Positions 52,363 through 60,832 of a stretch of 64,000 nucleotides of DNA are shown in pieces. This DNA comes from Lentzea nigeriaca (GTDB taxonomy: Bacteria; Actinomycetota; Actinomycetes; Mycobacteriales; Pseudonocardiaceae), in contig NZ_JAFBCX010000029.1 of NCBI RefSeq assembly GCF_016907955.1, positions 1-64,000 on the forward strand, given 5' to 3'. The notes beneath the pieces were generated by a model. The model saw only the letters and a program-made list of their open reading frames with translations, was not told the DNA's origin and did no database searches. Positions within the stretch are counted from its first letter, which is position 1, and every line of letters starts with the position of its first letter. The position numbers and the translations under genes are program-made.

Positions 52363-52746
52363 TCACTCCTTCTCCACCAACGCCTTGTACCCGTCCGCGT
52401 CCAGCAGGCCTTCCAGCGCTTCGGGGTCGCTCACGCGGATCTCGACCATCCAGCCTTCACCGTACGGGTCGCTGTTCACCGAGTCGGGTGCCTGCACCAA
52501 CGCGTCGTTGATGGCGACGATCTCACCGTCGAGCGGCGAGTAGAGGTCGGACACGCTCTTCGTGGACTCGACCTCCCCGAACGTGTCGCCCGCCGAGACG
52601 GTGTGGCCGACCTCGGGCAGCTGGACGAAGACCACGTCACCGAGCTGTTCCTGGGCGTAGTCGGTGATGCCGACGCGCACGGTGTTCTCGCCCGTGCTGG
52701 CGACCCACTCGTGCTCCTCGGTGTAGCGAAGCTCCTCGGGAATCAA
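52363..52746 (-). CDS. gcvH: glycine cleavage system H protein
   Basis: A 127-residue lipoyl carrier that shuttles the aminomethyl group between GcvP and GcvT. The lipoylated lysine is in VESTKSVSDLYSP (Lys63). YTEEHEWV at the N-terminus and DSVNSDPYGEGWMVEI at the end are typical. It starts 42 bp after the pgsA stop and is followed by garA, as in M. tuberculosis. It is not under the gcvP riboswitch. Confidence 0.97.
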   Translation of the reverse strand: MIPEELRYTEEHEWVASTGENTVRVGITDYAQEQLGDVVFVQLPEVGHTVSAGDTFGEVESTKSVSDLYSPLDGEIVAINDALVQAPDSVNSDPYGEGWMVEIRVSDPEALEGLLDADGYKALVEKE

Positions 52747-52788
52747 CTGACTGCGCTCCTCGTGCTGAACCTGTATGGGGTGATCTTT

Positions 52789-53370
52789 TCACGCGGCCTT
52801 GCCGGGAGTGACCCGCAGGGCCAGGAAGAACTGGTAGACGTACAGCAGCGCCGACCACAGGTAGAGCGCTCCGCCCCAGGCCGTGAACGCGTAGGCGAAC
52901 GGCTGGGCGACCTGCGCCCAGCCGGAGTCGCCCTGCGCGAGCAGCAGCAGGGGGAACGCGTACAGCAGGTTGAAAGTCGCGGCCTTGCCCAGGTAGGTGA
53001 CCTCGAACGGGCCCCAGCCCCGCTGACGCAGGACGAGCAGGCAGATGCCGACGACGACCTCTCGGCCCACGAGCACGAGAGCGATCCACAGCGGCACGAT
53101 GTCCCTGACCACGAACGCCAGCAACGTGCAGAACACGTACAGGCGGTCGGCGGCGGGATCGAGCAGCGCGCCCAGCTTGCTGGTCTGGTCGAGCCAGCGG
53201 GCGAGCTTGCCGTCCAGCCAGTCGGAAAGCCCCGCGAAGACGAGGACGAGCAGCGCCCAGCCGTCCGCGCGGGGTCCGAGCAACAGGTACAGGAAGAGCG
53301 GAACACCGGCCAGCCGCAACACGCTGAGCAGGTTCGGAATCGTCAGCAGGCGATCAGCCGGATCACGCAC
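52789..53370 (-). CDS. pgsA: CDP-alcohol phosphatidyltransferase (PgsA-type)
   Basis: A 193-residue integral membrane enzyme. The motif DG-x2-AR-x8-G-x3-D-x3-D is exact in DGKLARWLDQTSKLGALLDP, completed by AAD (about 63-85). It condenses CDP-diacylglycerol with a polar head, probably glycerol phosphate, to make phosphatidylglycerol phosphate. About six spans. It is the first gene of the gcvH-garA side and corresponds in position to Rv1822 (pgsA2). The exact head group cannot be told from the motif. Confidence 0.9.
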   Translation of the reverse strand: MRDPADRLLTIPNLLSVLRLAGVPLFLYLLLGPRADGWALLVLVFAGLSDWLDGKLARWLDQTSKLGALLDPAADRLYVFCTLLAFVVRDIVPLWIALVLVGREVVVGICLLVLRQRGWGPFEVTYLGKAATFNLLYAFPLLLLAQGDSGWAQVAQPFAYAFTAWGGALYLWSALLYVYQFFLALRVTPGKAA

Positions 53371-53480
53371 ACCCGCACTCTAAACGAGTGACTGCGCACT
53401 GGCTGCCGGATGGCGTCACGGCTCGCTGTGCGTCTGGTTGCGGGTCTGTGCGGGAAGTTCGTTTCTTGCGGGTTTCTTGG

Positions 53481-53684
53481 TCAGACCGTCTGGGTGAATG
53501 TCCAGCCGCGGCGCTGCATCTCGGCGCCGGTGATGGCGTGAGGGCGGCCTCGGTCGTCCCGGCCCACCCAGCGAGCGCGAAAACCCTCGAGCACGTACGC
53601 GTGACCCCGGCTCCACACCACGCTGCACGGCGTGGTCGGCAGCTCCGCGGCCTGCTGCGGCTGGGCTTCCGTGGCGGTTCTCAT
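53481..53684 (-). CDS. small hypothetical protein
   Basis: A 67-residue protein. SVVWSRGHAYVLEGFRARWVGRDDRGRPHAITGAEMQRRGWTF appears to be one small beta-hairpin domain. ATG at 53684 is preceded by GGAGGG at 6 bases, a strong ribosome site. No family recognised. It stands alone; an inverted repeat GACATC-AGG-GATGTC (53699-53713) lies just upstream and could be an operator. Confidence 0.65.
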   Translation of the reverse strand: MRTATEAQPQQAAELPTTPCSVVWSRGHAYVLEGFRARWVGRDDRGRPHAITGAEMQRRGWTFTQTV

Positions 53685-53937
53685 TTCAGTCCCTCCGTGA
53701 CATCAGGGATGTCGTGCACCGGGGCTCCGGCGTTATCCCTGGGAACGAATTCTGGCCGACTGTGGTTCAGAACACGTGTCCTATTTGGGTCCTTAGCGTT
53801 AACTGGGTCGGACGGCGCGCCGAGCTGTTCGGGCCCGAAGCGGACCGGATGAACGGGTCATTGCTGACGCAACCGTTCGTCGTACGGCGACGACCGCACA
53901 ACGTTTGCGACGTATCGGTCTGGCCTAACCTCCGCTG

Positions 53938-54603
53938 GTGGAACAGGTGAAGTTCGGTGGTGAGCTGATCTCCCGGTTGATGTCGCACCTGTGCGAACGC
54001 CTTCCCGGCTGCCGCGGCGTGGGCCTGAGCGTGTGGCCGGACGGTGCGGTGATCAGGGCGGTCGGGGTCGCGGAAGAGCTGGACCAGGCCCAGGTGGACC
54101 GGCGGGAGGGACCGCTCGTCGACGCCTCCCGCGACGAACGGCAGGTAACCGGCAAGGTCGGCGACCTGGACGTCGTGGCGGTGCCGGGCAGCTGGGGAAA
54201 CGGCGGTCCGGTGGTGCTCACCGTGTACCTGGACCACCCGCCGCGGGTGGAGGACCTCAAGGCCATCGAGGAGATCGAGCCGCTCGTCGCGACGGCCGCC
54301 GCGGTGGTCGAGTTCTGCGCCGGCGAGGTCCTCAGAGCCGACCAGATGGTGCGGATGGTGCAGCACCGGCGTTACATCGAACAGGCCAAGGGGCTGCTCA
54401 TGGGAGCCCGGCCGTGCCCACCGGGGGACGCCTTCGAACTGATGGTGCGGGCGAGCCAGCACGCCAACGTGAAGCTGCGGGACATCGCCATAGCGCTGGT
54501 CCTGGTGGCGTGCGGGGAGCTGGAGGACGCCGACGACATGACGATGCCACCGAAAATCGCCTACGACACGGCGCAACGGTTGTGGGAGGCGCTGCACGTT
54601 TGA
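53938..54603 (+). CDS. ANTAR-domain RNA-binding antiterminator
   Basis: A 221-residue protein. The N-terminal about 140 residues look like a GAF-type sensor domain. The C-terminal ANTAR domain (about 138-195) reads RRYIEQAKGLLMGARPCPPGDAFELMVRASQHANVKLRDIAIAL. ANTAR proteins bind dual hairpins in mRNA leaders and prevent termination. The targets are not indicated here. GTG 53938 chosen. It leads the sigma-factor partner-switching region and may feed a signal into it. The preceding 253 bp hold no gene. Confidence 0.9.
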   Translation: MEQVKFGGELISRLMSHLCERLPGCRGVGLSVWPDGAVIRAVGVAEELDQAQVDRREGPLVDASRDERQVTGKVGDLDVVAVPGSWGNGGPVVLTVYLDHPPRVEDLKAIEEIEPLVATAAAVVEFCAGEVLRADQMVRMVQHRRYIEQAKGLLMGARPCPPGDAFELMVRASQHANVKLRDIAIALVLVACGELEDADDMTMPPKIAYDTAQRLWEALHV

Positions 54604-54746
54604 GTCACTATCGCGTTGGGTAAGGACTCCTCGACCTGTCCTGTGGTGCTGCCTCTCCCGTACGGTTGGGGCTGCAGCGGTTGAGCCAGCAGCCGCGTCG
54701 GGGCCGCTGCGGTAGCGGCTCCCTGGGTGCGAGAGGGAGAACATCA

Positions 54747-55109
54747 GTGACTGTGCAGGACCCGCGAGCTGAGCAGACCATCGCACTGTCGGCGAGCCAG
54801 CCGGCGGCCGGTGTCACGGTGCTCGCCGTGTCCGGCGAGGTCGACATGGTGTCCGCGCCCGCGTTGCGCGACGCCCTGGTCAACGGCCTTGCGGACGGCG
54901 GCACTTTTGTCGTGGACATGACCGGCGTGACCTTCCTCGGCTCCGCCGGGCTGGCGGTGCTGGTGGAAGCGGCGCGGCTGGCGCCGCAGCAGTCCGCGGC
55001 TCTCAAGGTCGTGGCCACCGCGCGGGCGGTGACGCGGCCTCTGGAGGCCACCGGCCTCGGTGAGGTGTTCAGCGTGCACGAGTCCGTGGACGCCGCCCTC
55101 AGTGCCTAG
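54747..55109 (+). CDS. anti-sigma factor antagonist (STAS, RsbV-type)
   Basis: A 120-residue STAS protein. The phosphorylation site is in VTFLGSAGLAVLVEAA, where Ser (about residue 62) is the expected target of an RsbW-type kinase. GVTVLAVSGEVDMVSAPALRDAL is the usual beginning. When unphosphorylated it should bind an anti-sigma factor and free the sigma factor. GTG 54747 after GAGGGAG. It converges on a kinase-STAS fusion gene and lies 0.8 kb from the RsbW/sigF genes. Confidence 0.92.
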   Translation: MTVQDPRAEQTIALSASQPAAGVTVLAVSGEVDMVSAPALRDALVNGLADGGTFVVDMTGVTFLGSAGLAVLVEAARLAPQQSAALKVVATARAVTRPLEATGLGEVFSVHESVDAALSA

Positions 55110-55128
55110 AGAACGTCCGGGCGCTGGT

Positions 55129-55806
55129 TCATCCGGACGGTGAGGTCCGGACGGTGAGGCGGTTTCCCGCCGCCTCGAGGGCCTCGGCGACGGCGTGGAG
55201 AGCGTGCTGCACACCGGCCCTGTCCTCGCCCAACCGGGTGAGGTCGACGGTCAACGGCACCGTGCCGCCGCGTGCGGCCGTGCTGAGCGTGCGCCTGAGC
55301 GACGGTCCGGCCTCCGCGGGCACGTTCCCCCGGACGACCGCGACGACGCCGGAGGAGGTCTCGTACACGTGCACTTCGCAGTCGGGTGTGGCGCCTGGCC
55401 CGAGCGCCACCGGAGAACGGGCGCGGCGCAGTCGCACGGTCGTGCCGCTCGCCGAGCGGTTGATCGCGACCTCGTCCACGCTCTCCCGCATGAGCAGGAG
55501 TCCCCGGCCGCGCGTGGTGAGCGCCGGCGGCGGCACACGCCACTGGCCGTGGTCGGTGACGTCGATGCCGACCGAGCCGTCGTGCGCGATCTGCGCGCGT
55601 ACCTCGACGGTGCCCCGCGCGGGCGCCGGGTACGCGTGCTCCACGGAGTTGTTGACCGCTTCGCTGACCGCGAGGACGAGATCGCTCGCCTCGTCGTCGT
55701 CGAAACCGCTGTCCTGCAGCCATTCACGCAACTGGTGGCGCACAGGCGCCACCTCGCGTGCTTCTGCGGGGAAGCGGAGGGCCAGGAAGTCCTCGTGCAC
55801 CAGCAC
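55129..55806 (-). CDS. RsbW-type kinase fused to a STAS-like domain
   Basis: A 225-residue fusion. The N-terminal GHKL ATPase domain (about 5-138) has the N-box LVLAVSEAVNNSVEHAYP and G-boxes DVTDHGQWRVPPP, TRGRGLLLMRESVDEV. The C-terminal about 155-225 is STAS-shaped (VVAVVRGNVPAEAGPSLRRTL and PLTVDLTRL). The expected DSAG phosphosite is EDRAGV, so there is no Ser. It might hold a built-in antagonist that cannot be switched off. GTG 55806 chosen for GGGGAGGAG just before it. Divergent from the rsbW/sigF operon. Confidence 0.85.
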   Translation of the reverse strand: MLVHEDFLALRFPAEAREVAPVRHQLREWLQDSGFDDDEASDLVLAVSEAVNNSVEHAYPAPARGTVEVRAQIAHDGSVGIDVTDHGQWRVPPPALTTRGRGLLLMRESVDEVAINRSASGTTVRLRRARSPVALGPGATPDCEVHVYETSSGVVAVVRGNVPAEAGPSLRRTLSTAARGGTVPLTVDLTRLGEDRAGVQHALHAVAEALEAAGNRLTVRTSPSG

Positions 55807-55866
55807 AACGCTCCTCCCCTGGGTTGCCTCTGCCAGGTGATTTCCCAGGCGGCGCGGCCAATACAC

Positions 55867-55892
55867 GTGTGAAACGAATTCGAATCGGGTAC
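55867..55892 (+). promoter_or_regulatory. SigB/SigF-type promoter
   Basis: GTGT (55867-55870), 16 bases, then GGGTAC (55887-55892) fits the actinobacterial SigB/SigF consensus GNNT-N14-16-GGGTAY. It drives the anti-sigma/sigma operon, so the sigma factor probably controls its own gene. The start of transcription would be near 55900, which disfavours ATG 55902 as a start codon. Confidence 0.7.
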
Positions 55893-55937
55893 GGCAATGA
55901 CATGCCGGCCTTCAGCAGAACGGACAACGAGGTGGGT

Positions 55938-56336
55938 GTGACGCAATTGTCAGGGGTCGAACTGCGGATGGCCGCGGATCCCACGCAGCTGTCCATCGTC
56001 CGAGCCGTCGCGGCGGACATCGCCATGAGGCAGGACTTCGACCTCGACTCGATCGAGGACCTGAAGCTCGCCGTCGACGAGACGTGCTCGACGCTGATCA
56101 CGCTGGCCGATCTGGACGCCGTGCTCAGCTGTCATTTCGCGGTGGACACCGCCGGCGCGGTCCGGGTGTCGGCGAAGGTCGCCGCGAAGTCCGCCGGCGG
56201 GCCCGACGAGGGCAGCTTCGGGTGGCGCGTGCTGACCGCGCTCGTCGACTCCGTGGAGACCAGAGTCGAGGAGACCGAAGGGTTCGTGGTCCACATCGGC
56301 CTCGTGAAGTCCTCGGCAGGGGCGGTGGATGCGTGA
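55938..56336 (+). CDS. anti-sigma factor (RsbW/UsfX-type)
   Basis: A 132-residue GHKL-fold anti-sigma factor. The N-box is LKLAVDETCSTLI, and GSFGWRVLTALVDSVETRVEE is the G2-like region. It should hold the sigma factor encoded next and release it when the STAS antagonist binds. I prefer GTG 55938, after GAGG at 5 bases. GTG 55932 and ATG 55902 are in frame, but the latter would nearly coincide with the transcript start. The sigF gene overlaps its stop by GTGA. Confidence 0.85.
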   Translation: MTQLSGVELRMAADPTQLSIVRAVAADIAMRQDFDLDSIEDLKLAVDETCSTLITLADLDAVLSCHFAVDTAGAVRVSAKVAAKSAGGPDEGSFGWRVLTALVDSVETRVEETEGFVVHIGLVKSSAGAVDA

Positions 56337-57142
56337 CGGGCTCGGAGGAGGCGACCACGACCTCCCCTGCCGAGGAGAAGAAGACCTCGCAGGGCGGTGA
56401 TTACGACCACCTGGCCCCGCTGTTCGCCGAGCTCGCGGCGACCCCCGAGGGTCCGTCGAGAGACGCGCTGCGCGACCGGCTGGTCACCGAGCACCTTCCG
56501 GTCGCCCAGCACATCGCGCGCCGGTTCGGCCACCGCGGCGAACCGCACGAGGACCTGGTGCAGGTCGCGACGGTCGGCCTGATCAACGCGGTCGACCGGT
56601 TCGACCCCGAACGCGGCTCCGACTTCCTGTCGTTCGCCGTGCCGACGATCATGGGCGAGGTCCGGAAGTACTTCCGCGACTCCAGCTGGTCGGTCCGGAT
56701 GCCACGGCGGCTGAAGGAGCTGCACCTCGCGATCAACGCGGGCACCTCGCGGCTGTCGCAACAGCTGGGCAGAGCGCCGACACCGTCGGAGCTGGCCGAC
56801 CACCTTGGACTGTCGCGCGACGAGATCCACGAAGGACTCGCGGCCGGAAACGCTTACCAGAGCGCGTCTCTGGACGACATGCTGATGTCGGAGGACTCGT
56901 CCATCTCGCTCGGCTCGACGATCGGCGAGGAAGATCCCGAGATCGCGATGATCGAGCAGCGGGAGGCGCTGCACCCGTTGCTGCAGAAGCTGCCGGAGCG
57001 GGAGCGCAAGATCGTGATCATGCGGTTCTTCGGGAACATGACGCAGACGCAGATCGCGCAGAAGGTCGGGATCTCGCAGATGCACGTCTCGCGGCTGCTG
57101 GCGAAGACGTTGCGGCAGCTGCGAGACGTGCTCGAGGAGTGA
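56333..57142 (+). CDS. sigF: RNA polymerase sigma factor SigB/SigF type
   Basis: A 269-residue group 3 sigma factor. Region 2 is EDLVQVATVGLINAVDRFDPERGSDFLSFAVPTIMGEVRKYFRD, region 3 spans about 130-175, and region 4 is GNMTQTQIAQKVGISQMHVSRLLAK (about 235-260). It lacks region 1.1. Related factors govern stress response or sporulation in actinobacteria. GTG overlaps the anti-sigma stop. A SigF-type promoter upstream of the pair indicates autoregulation. The hairpin 57174-57222 ends the transcript. Confidence 0.95.
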   Translation: MTGSEEATTTSPAEEKKTSQGGDYDHLAPLFAELAATPEGPSRDALRDRLVTEHLPVAQHIARRFGHRGEPHEDLVQVATVGLINAVDRFDPERGSDFLSFAVPTIMGEVRKYFRDSSWSVRMPRRLKELHLAINAGTSRLSQQLGRAPTPSELADHLGLSRDEIHEGLAAGNAYQSASLDDMLMSEDSSISLGSTIGEEDPEIAMIEQREALHPLLQKLPERERKIVIMRFFGNMTQTQIAQKVGISQMHVSRLLAKTLRQLRDVLEE

Positions 57143-57173
57143 GGGCCACCTGACGCCGGCGCACGTTCACCGT

Positions 57174-57222
57174 CGATGAAGGGAACCTTTCTCCACCTGA
57201 GGTGCAAAGGTTCCCTTCATCG
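57174..57222. terminator. bidirectional hairpin terminator, GATGAA family
   Basis: Arms of 17 nt (57174-57190 and 57206-57222), perfect, enclose a 15-nt loop with a CACCT/AGGTG mini-palindrome. It lies between convergent sigF and whiB. The sequence is almost a copy of the 4208-4258 hairpin, even in the loop. Confidence 0.85.
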
Positions 57223-57240
57223 ACGTAGTCGGCGGCCCGG

Positions 57241-57546
57241 CTAGCTGGCGACGCGGACACGGACGCGGCGCCGGGCCGCGGCGATGATCTGGCGCCGCTC
57301 GTCCTCCCCCATACCGCCCCACACCCCGTAGGGCTCCTGGGCCTCGAGCGCGTGCTCGCGGCACTGCTCGAGCACCGGGCAGTGCGCGCAGATCGCCTTC
57401 GCCTTCTCCTCCCGCGCGGCCCTGGCGTAGCCGCGTTCGTTGTCGGGGTGGAAGAAGACGGCGCTGTTCTGGCCGCGGCACAGCCCTTCCATCTGCCAGT
57501 CCCACACGTCGGTGACCGGCTTGGGCAGACGGGTCGTGCAGGTCAT
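57241..57546 (-). CDS. WhiB-family regulator (WhiB3/WblA-like)
   Basis: A 101-residue iron-sulfur WhiB protein. The four cluster cysteines are Cys23, Cys53, Cys56 and Cys62 (CAHCPVLEQC). The GVWGG turn follows near residue 75, and a basic tail RRRVRVRV binds DNA. The opening VWDWQMEGLCRGQNSAVFFHP is like WhiB3 of mycobacteria and WblA of Streptomyces, which act in redox and developmental control. ATG 57546 after AAGGGAG. It converges with sigF. Confidence 0.93.
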   Translation of the reverse strand: MTCTTRLPKPVTDVWDWQMEGLCRGQNSAVFFHPDNERGYARAAREEKAKAICAHCPVLEQCREHALEAQEPYGVWGGMGEDERRQIIAAARRRVRVRVAS

Positions 57547-57615
57547 CGCGACTCCCTTGCTGGGCGGAAGAGTTGCGATCACTGCGTACCCGTGGTCTGA
57601 CCAGGGGTAAACCTT

Positions 57616-59349
57616 CTACAAGCGTTCGGGTGCGCCGATGCCCAGCAGCGACAGACCCAGCGTGAGCACTCGCGACGTGAGCGTGAGCAGGTGCAGGCGC
57701 GAGTCCTGCAGCTCCCGCGTCTCCGCCGTCGCCACCGGGCAGCTGTTGTAGAACGTGGAGAACGCCGTTGCCGTCTCGAACAGGTAGGTCGTGAGCTTGT
57801 GCGGCGCGAGCTCGTCGATGGCGGCCTGGATCGCCGTGGGCAGCTGCAGCAGCTTCAGGGCCAGGTCGCGCTCGGCCTGCTCCCGCAGCACCAGTGGGGC
57901 GTCCGCAGGGGCCTCGCGGCCGACCTTGCGTCCGATGGAGAGGATGCGGGCGTTCGCGTACTGGATGTACACGGACGTGTCGCCGGTGGTGGCGAGCATC
58001 TTCTCCCACGTGAAGACGTAGTCCTTCTCGCGGTCGTTGGAGAGGTCCGCGTACTTCACCGCGCCGAGGCCGATGGTGCGGGCGAGCGCGTCCTTCTCCG
58101 CACCCTCCACTTCGGACGTCTCCGGCATGACCTTGTAGGAGTTCTCGATCGCCTCGGTGAGCAGCTCGATCAGCTTGATCGTGCCGCCCGCGCGGGTGCG
58201 GATGGTCTTGCCGTCCGAGCCGAGGATCGTGCCGAAGCCCGTGTGCACGGCGGTGTGGGCGTCGTCGAGCCAGCCCGCCTGCTTCGAGGTGGCGAAGATC
58301 ATCTGGAAGTGCTGGGCCTGCGGGGTGCCGACGACGTAGATCAGGTCGTCGACCTTGCGCTCGCGCACCCAGTAGCGGACGGTCGCGAAGTCCGTCGTGG
58401 CGTAGCCGTAGCCACCGTCGCTCTTGCGGACGATCAGCGGCAGCCGGTCGCCGTCGCGGTTGGTGAAGCCGGGCGGGAACACGCACAGGGCGCCGTCGCT
58501 GGTCTCGACGAGGCCCTTCTGCTGCAGTTCGGTGATCGTGTCGGCGAGATAGGGGTTGTAGAAGCTCTCGCCGTAGTTGTCGCCGGCGGACAGGCCGATG
58601 CCGAGCAGTTCGTAGATCTGGTTGAAGTGCCGCTGCGACTCCGCGACCAGCTCGTTCCACAGCGCGAGCGTCTGCTCGTCGCCGCCCTGCAGCAGCACGA
58701 CCCGGCGGCGCGCGCGGTCGGCGAAGGACGGGTCGTTGTCGAACTTCTGCCGCGCCTGCTGGTAGAACGCGTTGAGGTCGCTGATCTCGTGGTCGGCGCC
58801 GTGGCCCTCGTCGGTGAGGTGCTCGATGAGCATGCCGAACGGCGTGCCCCAGTCACCGAGGTGGTTGTGCGGGATGACCTCGTGGCCCGCGAACGACAGC
58901 AGCCGGCAGAACGCGTCACCGATGATCGTCGAGCGCAGGTGCCCGACGTGCATCTCCTTGGCGACGTTCGGGCTGCTGTAGTCGATCGCGATGCGCCGCG
59001 GCTCGGCCACCGTGGGCACGCCCAGCCGTTCGTCGCCCAGCAGGCGCGCGGTCTGCGTCTCCAGCCACTCGCGGCGCAGCTTCAGGTTGATGAAGCCGGG
59101 ACCCGCGATCTCCGGGGTCTCGATCGCGTCGGCCGCGTCGAGGTGCTCGACGATCAGCTGCGCGACCTCGCGCGGGTTGCGGCCGACCTTCTTGGCGAGG
59201 CTCATCGCCACGTTGCACTGGTAGTCGGCACCGTCTCGGTTGGACGGTCGGATCAGCGCTTCCTCGGCGGTGATGTCCACGTCCAGAGCGGTGCGCAACG
59301 CCCGCGCGACCCGCTGGCCCAGCTCGAGCCCGACATCCCCACGCAGCAC
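57616..59349 (-). CDS. argS: arginyl-tRNA synthetase
   Basis: A 577-residue class I synthetase that charges tRNA-Arg. The HIGH-type motif is SPNVAKEMHVGHLRSTIIG (about 118-136). The N-terminal Add1 domain (about 1-90) and the C-terminal anticodon-binding DALR domain (about 455-577) are present. The KMSKS region is weak, as usual in this enzyme. I chose GTG 59349, after AGGAAGG at 8 bases; GTG 59358 touches the ribosome site. It is not followed by lysA as in M. tuberculosis. Confidence 0.97.
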   Translation of the reverse strand: MLRGDVGLELGQRVARALRTALDVDITAEEALIRPSNRDGADYQCNVAMSLAKKVGRNPREVAQLIVEHLDAADAIETPEIAGPGFINLKLRREWLETQTARLLGDERLGVPTVAEPRRIAIDYSSPNVAKEMHVGHLRSTIIGDAFCRLLSFAGHEVIPHNHLGDWGTPFGMLIEHLTDEGHGADHEISDLNAFYQQARQKFDNDPSFADRARRRVVLLQGGDEQTLALWNELVAESQRHFNQIYELLGIGLSAGDNYGESFYNPYLADTITELQQKGLVETSDGALCVFPPGFTNRDGDRLPLIVRKSDGGYGYATTDFATVRYWVRERKVDDLIYVVGTPQAQHFQMIFATSKQAGWLDDAHTAVHTGFGTILGSDGKTIRTRAGGTIKLIELLTEAIENSYKVMPETSEVEGAEKDALARTIGLGAVKYADLSNDREKDYVFTWEKMLATTGDTSVYIQYANARILSIGRKVGREAPADAPLVLREQAERDLALKLLQLPTAIQAAIDELAPHKLTTYLFETATAFSTFYNSCPVATAETRELQDSRLHLLTLTSRVLTLGLSLLGIGAPERL

Positions 59350-59391
59350 TGAACCCACCTTCCTGAAAAGCAGCTGAAGAGTTCCAGTATT

Positions 59392-60066
59392 TCACCACCT
59401 GCCAAGCAGTAATGCACCGCCGCCCACGAGCGCCGCGAGGCTGACCAAGCCGAAGAGCGTCACCCAGCCGAGCGCGGGCACGCCGGTGAGCCACGCCAGC
59501 TGGTCCGCGTCGGACTTCGGGGCCTGCCGCCGCCACCGCTTGACCTGCAGCTCCCACACCGGCCGCACGCCGCCGAGCAGCAGGAACCAGGCGAAGACGT
59601 ACGCGGCGGTGTCCCTGACCTCGGGCGTCGCGTAGAAGGAGACGAAGAAGAACACGCCGCCGGTGATGATGATGGACAGCACGCCGAAGACGTTGCGGAT
59701 CATGACGAGCATGGCGGCGAGGAAGCCGATGCTGATCCACAGCATGAGCTTGATCTGCTCGTTGGTGATGAGCACGGCCGCGCCGAAGCCGAGCAGCGAC
59801 GGGGCGATGTAGCCGGCCAGGGCGGTGAACACCATGCCGGGGCCGCGGGGCTTGCCGCGCGAGACCGTGAGGCCGCTGGTGTCGGAGTGCAGCTTGATGC
59901 CGCTGAGGCGGCGGCCGGTGAGAACCGCGACCAGAGCGTGGCCGCCCTCGTGGGCGATGGTGATGACGTTGCGGGTGACCCGCCAGATCCCGTGCAGCGC
60001 TACGGCCAGGAACGCGGCGAGCGCGGTGCCCCAGGTGATGAGGACCTCGTGAGTCAGCTCCGGCAT
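59392..60066 (-). CDS. M50-family membrane metalloprotease
   Basis: A 224-residue integral membrane protease-like protein. The zinc motif HEGGH (ITIAHEGGHALVA, about residues 39-43) lies in the second membrane segment, and several more spans follow. The M50B group cuts within or near the membrane, often in regulated proteolysis. The second-metal motif NxxPxxxxDG is not seen in this short form, so activity is uncertain. ATG 60066 follows the terminator of the upstream gene. Confidence 0.85.
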   Translation of the reverse strand: MPELTHEVLITWGTALAAFLAVALHGIWRVTRNVITIAHEGGHALVAVLTGRRLSGIKLHSDTSGLTVSRGKPRGPGMVFTALAGYIAPSLLGFGAAVLITNEQIKLMLWISIGFLAAMLVMIRNVFGVLSIIITGGVFFFVSFYATPEVRDTAAYVFAWFLLLGGVRPVWELQVKRWRRQAPKSDADQLAWLTGVPALGWVTLFGLVSLAALVGGGALLLGRW

Positions 60067-60077
60067 CGGGACATCGA

Positions 60078-60126
60078 AACAGACGCGCCGTGAGAGCCGC
60101 ATGTGGGCTCTCACGGCGCGTCTGTT
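60078..60126 (-). terminator. long perfect hairpin
   Basis: Perfect 21-nt arms (60078-60098 and 60106-60126) around a 7-nt loop. It lies 10 bp past the stop of the DUF4383 gene and before the M50 gene, so it ends the former transcript. It is unusually long and has no mismatch. Confidence 0.85.
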
Positions 60127-60136
60127 CCGGACAGGG

Positions 60137-60769
60137 TCAGTGCTTGATCTTGTCCTTGCTCACGCGGTCGGTCTTGGGGTCGACCACGGCCTGCTCCTTG
60201 GTGACGGGTTCCCGTTCCCTCGGGCTGACGGTCGGGTCCATCTCCTCGATGCGGGGTTCGCGGGCCGGTTCGTCGCGAACGCCCCGGAACGCTGCCGAGC
60301 GCTGCTGGGGCAGCTCCGGCTCCTCTTCCTCCTCGATCACCTTGCGGCGCGCGGGCAGCACCGCGAGCAGCAGGCCGAAGAGAGCGAGGCCGAGGTACAG
60401 CCAGTTGTCGTTCGTGTTGAGCGCCAACGGGTTGCCGAACTGCGACGCCGGGTTCCGCGCCAGGATGCCGGTGATCATCAGGCCCCACACGAAGATCGCG
60501 GCGCAACCGATGAACAGCAACCACCCGTACAGCCGGGCGAGGCCCGAACCGAGAGCCATGAGCAGACCGAGCACGCCGGCGGCCACGAGCACCAGGTTGT
60601 GCAGCGGGTTCACCGAGAACCCGAGCACGAACGAGTGGGTGGCCCAGTCGCCCACCCCGGTGCGGGAAAAGCCCACGACGCCGAACACGATGAACGCGAT
60701 GCCGGCCAGTGCGGCCAGCACCTGCACCGGTTGCAGACCGGCGACCTTGACAGTGACGCGGTGGGTCAT
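60137..60769 (-). CDS. DUF4383 membrane protein
   Basis: A 210-residue integral membrane protein. Four spans (about 16-34, 50-72, 78-100, 118-140) with HNLVLVAAGVLGLLMA and NTNDNWLYLGLALFGLLLA are hallmarks of DUF4383. The C-terminal 70 residues are hydrophilic and charged (EEEEEPELP and a Lys/Asp-rich end). Function unknown. ATG at 60769. A perfect hairpin follows. Confidence 0.88.
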   Translation of the reverse strand: MTHRVTVKVAGLQPVQVLAALAGIAFIVFGVVGFSRTGVGDWATHSFVLGFSVNPLHNLVLVAAGVLGLLMALGSGLARLYGWLLFIGCAAIFVWGLMITGILARNPASQFGNPLALNTNDNWLYLGLALFGLLLAVLPARRKVIEEEEEPELPQQRSAAFRGVRDEPAREPRIEEMDPTVSPREREPVTKEQAVVDPKTDRVSKDKIKH

Positions 60770-60832
60770 GACGCCCTCCAGGCTCTGTACTTGTCGCTGG
60801 ACGGTTACCCAGCGTTGATGTCCGTCAAACCG

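Noticed and set aside
52250..52366. 39-residue longer N-terminus of GarA, with GTGA overlap to the gcvH stop
   Set aside because: The strong ribosome site and homologue length favour GTG 52249, though the overlap is tempting.
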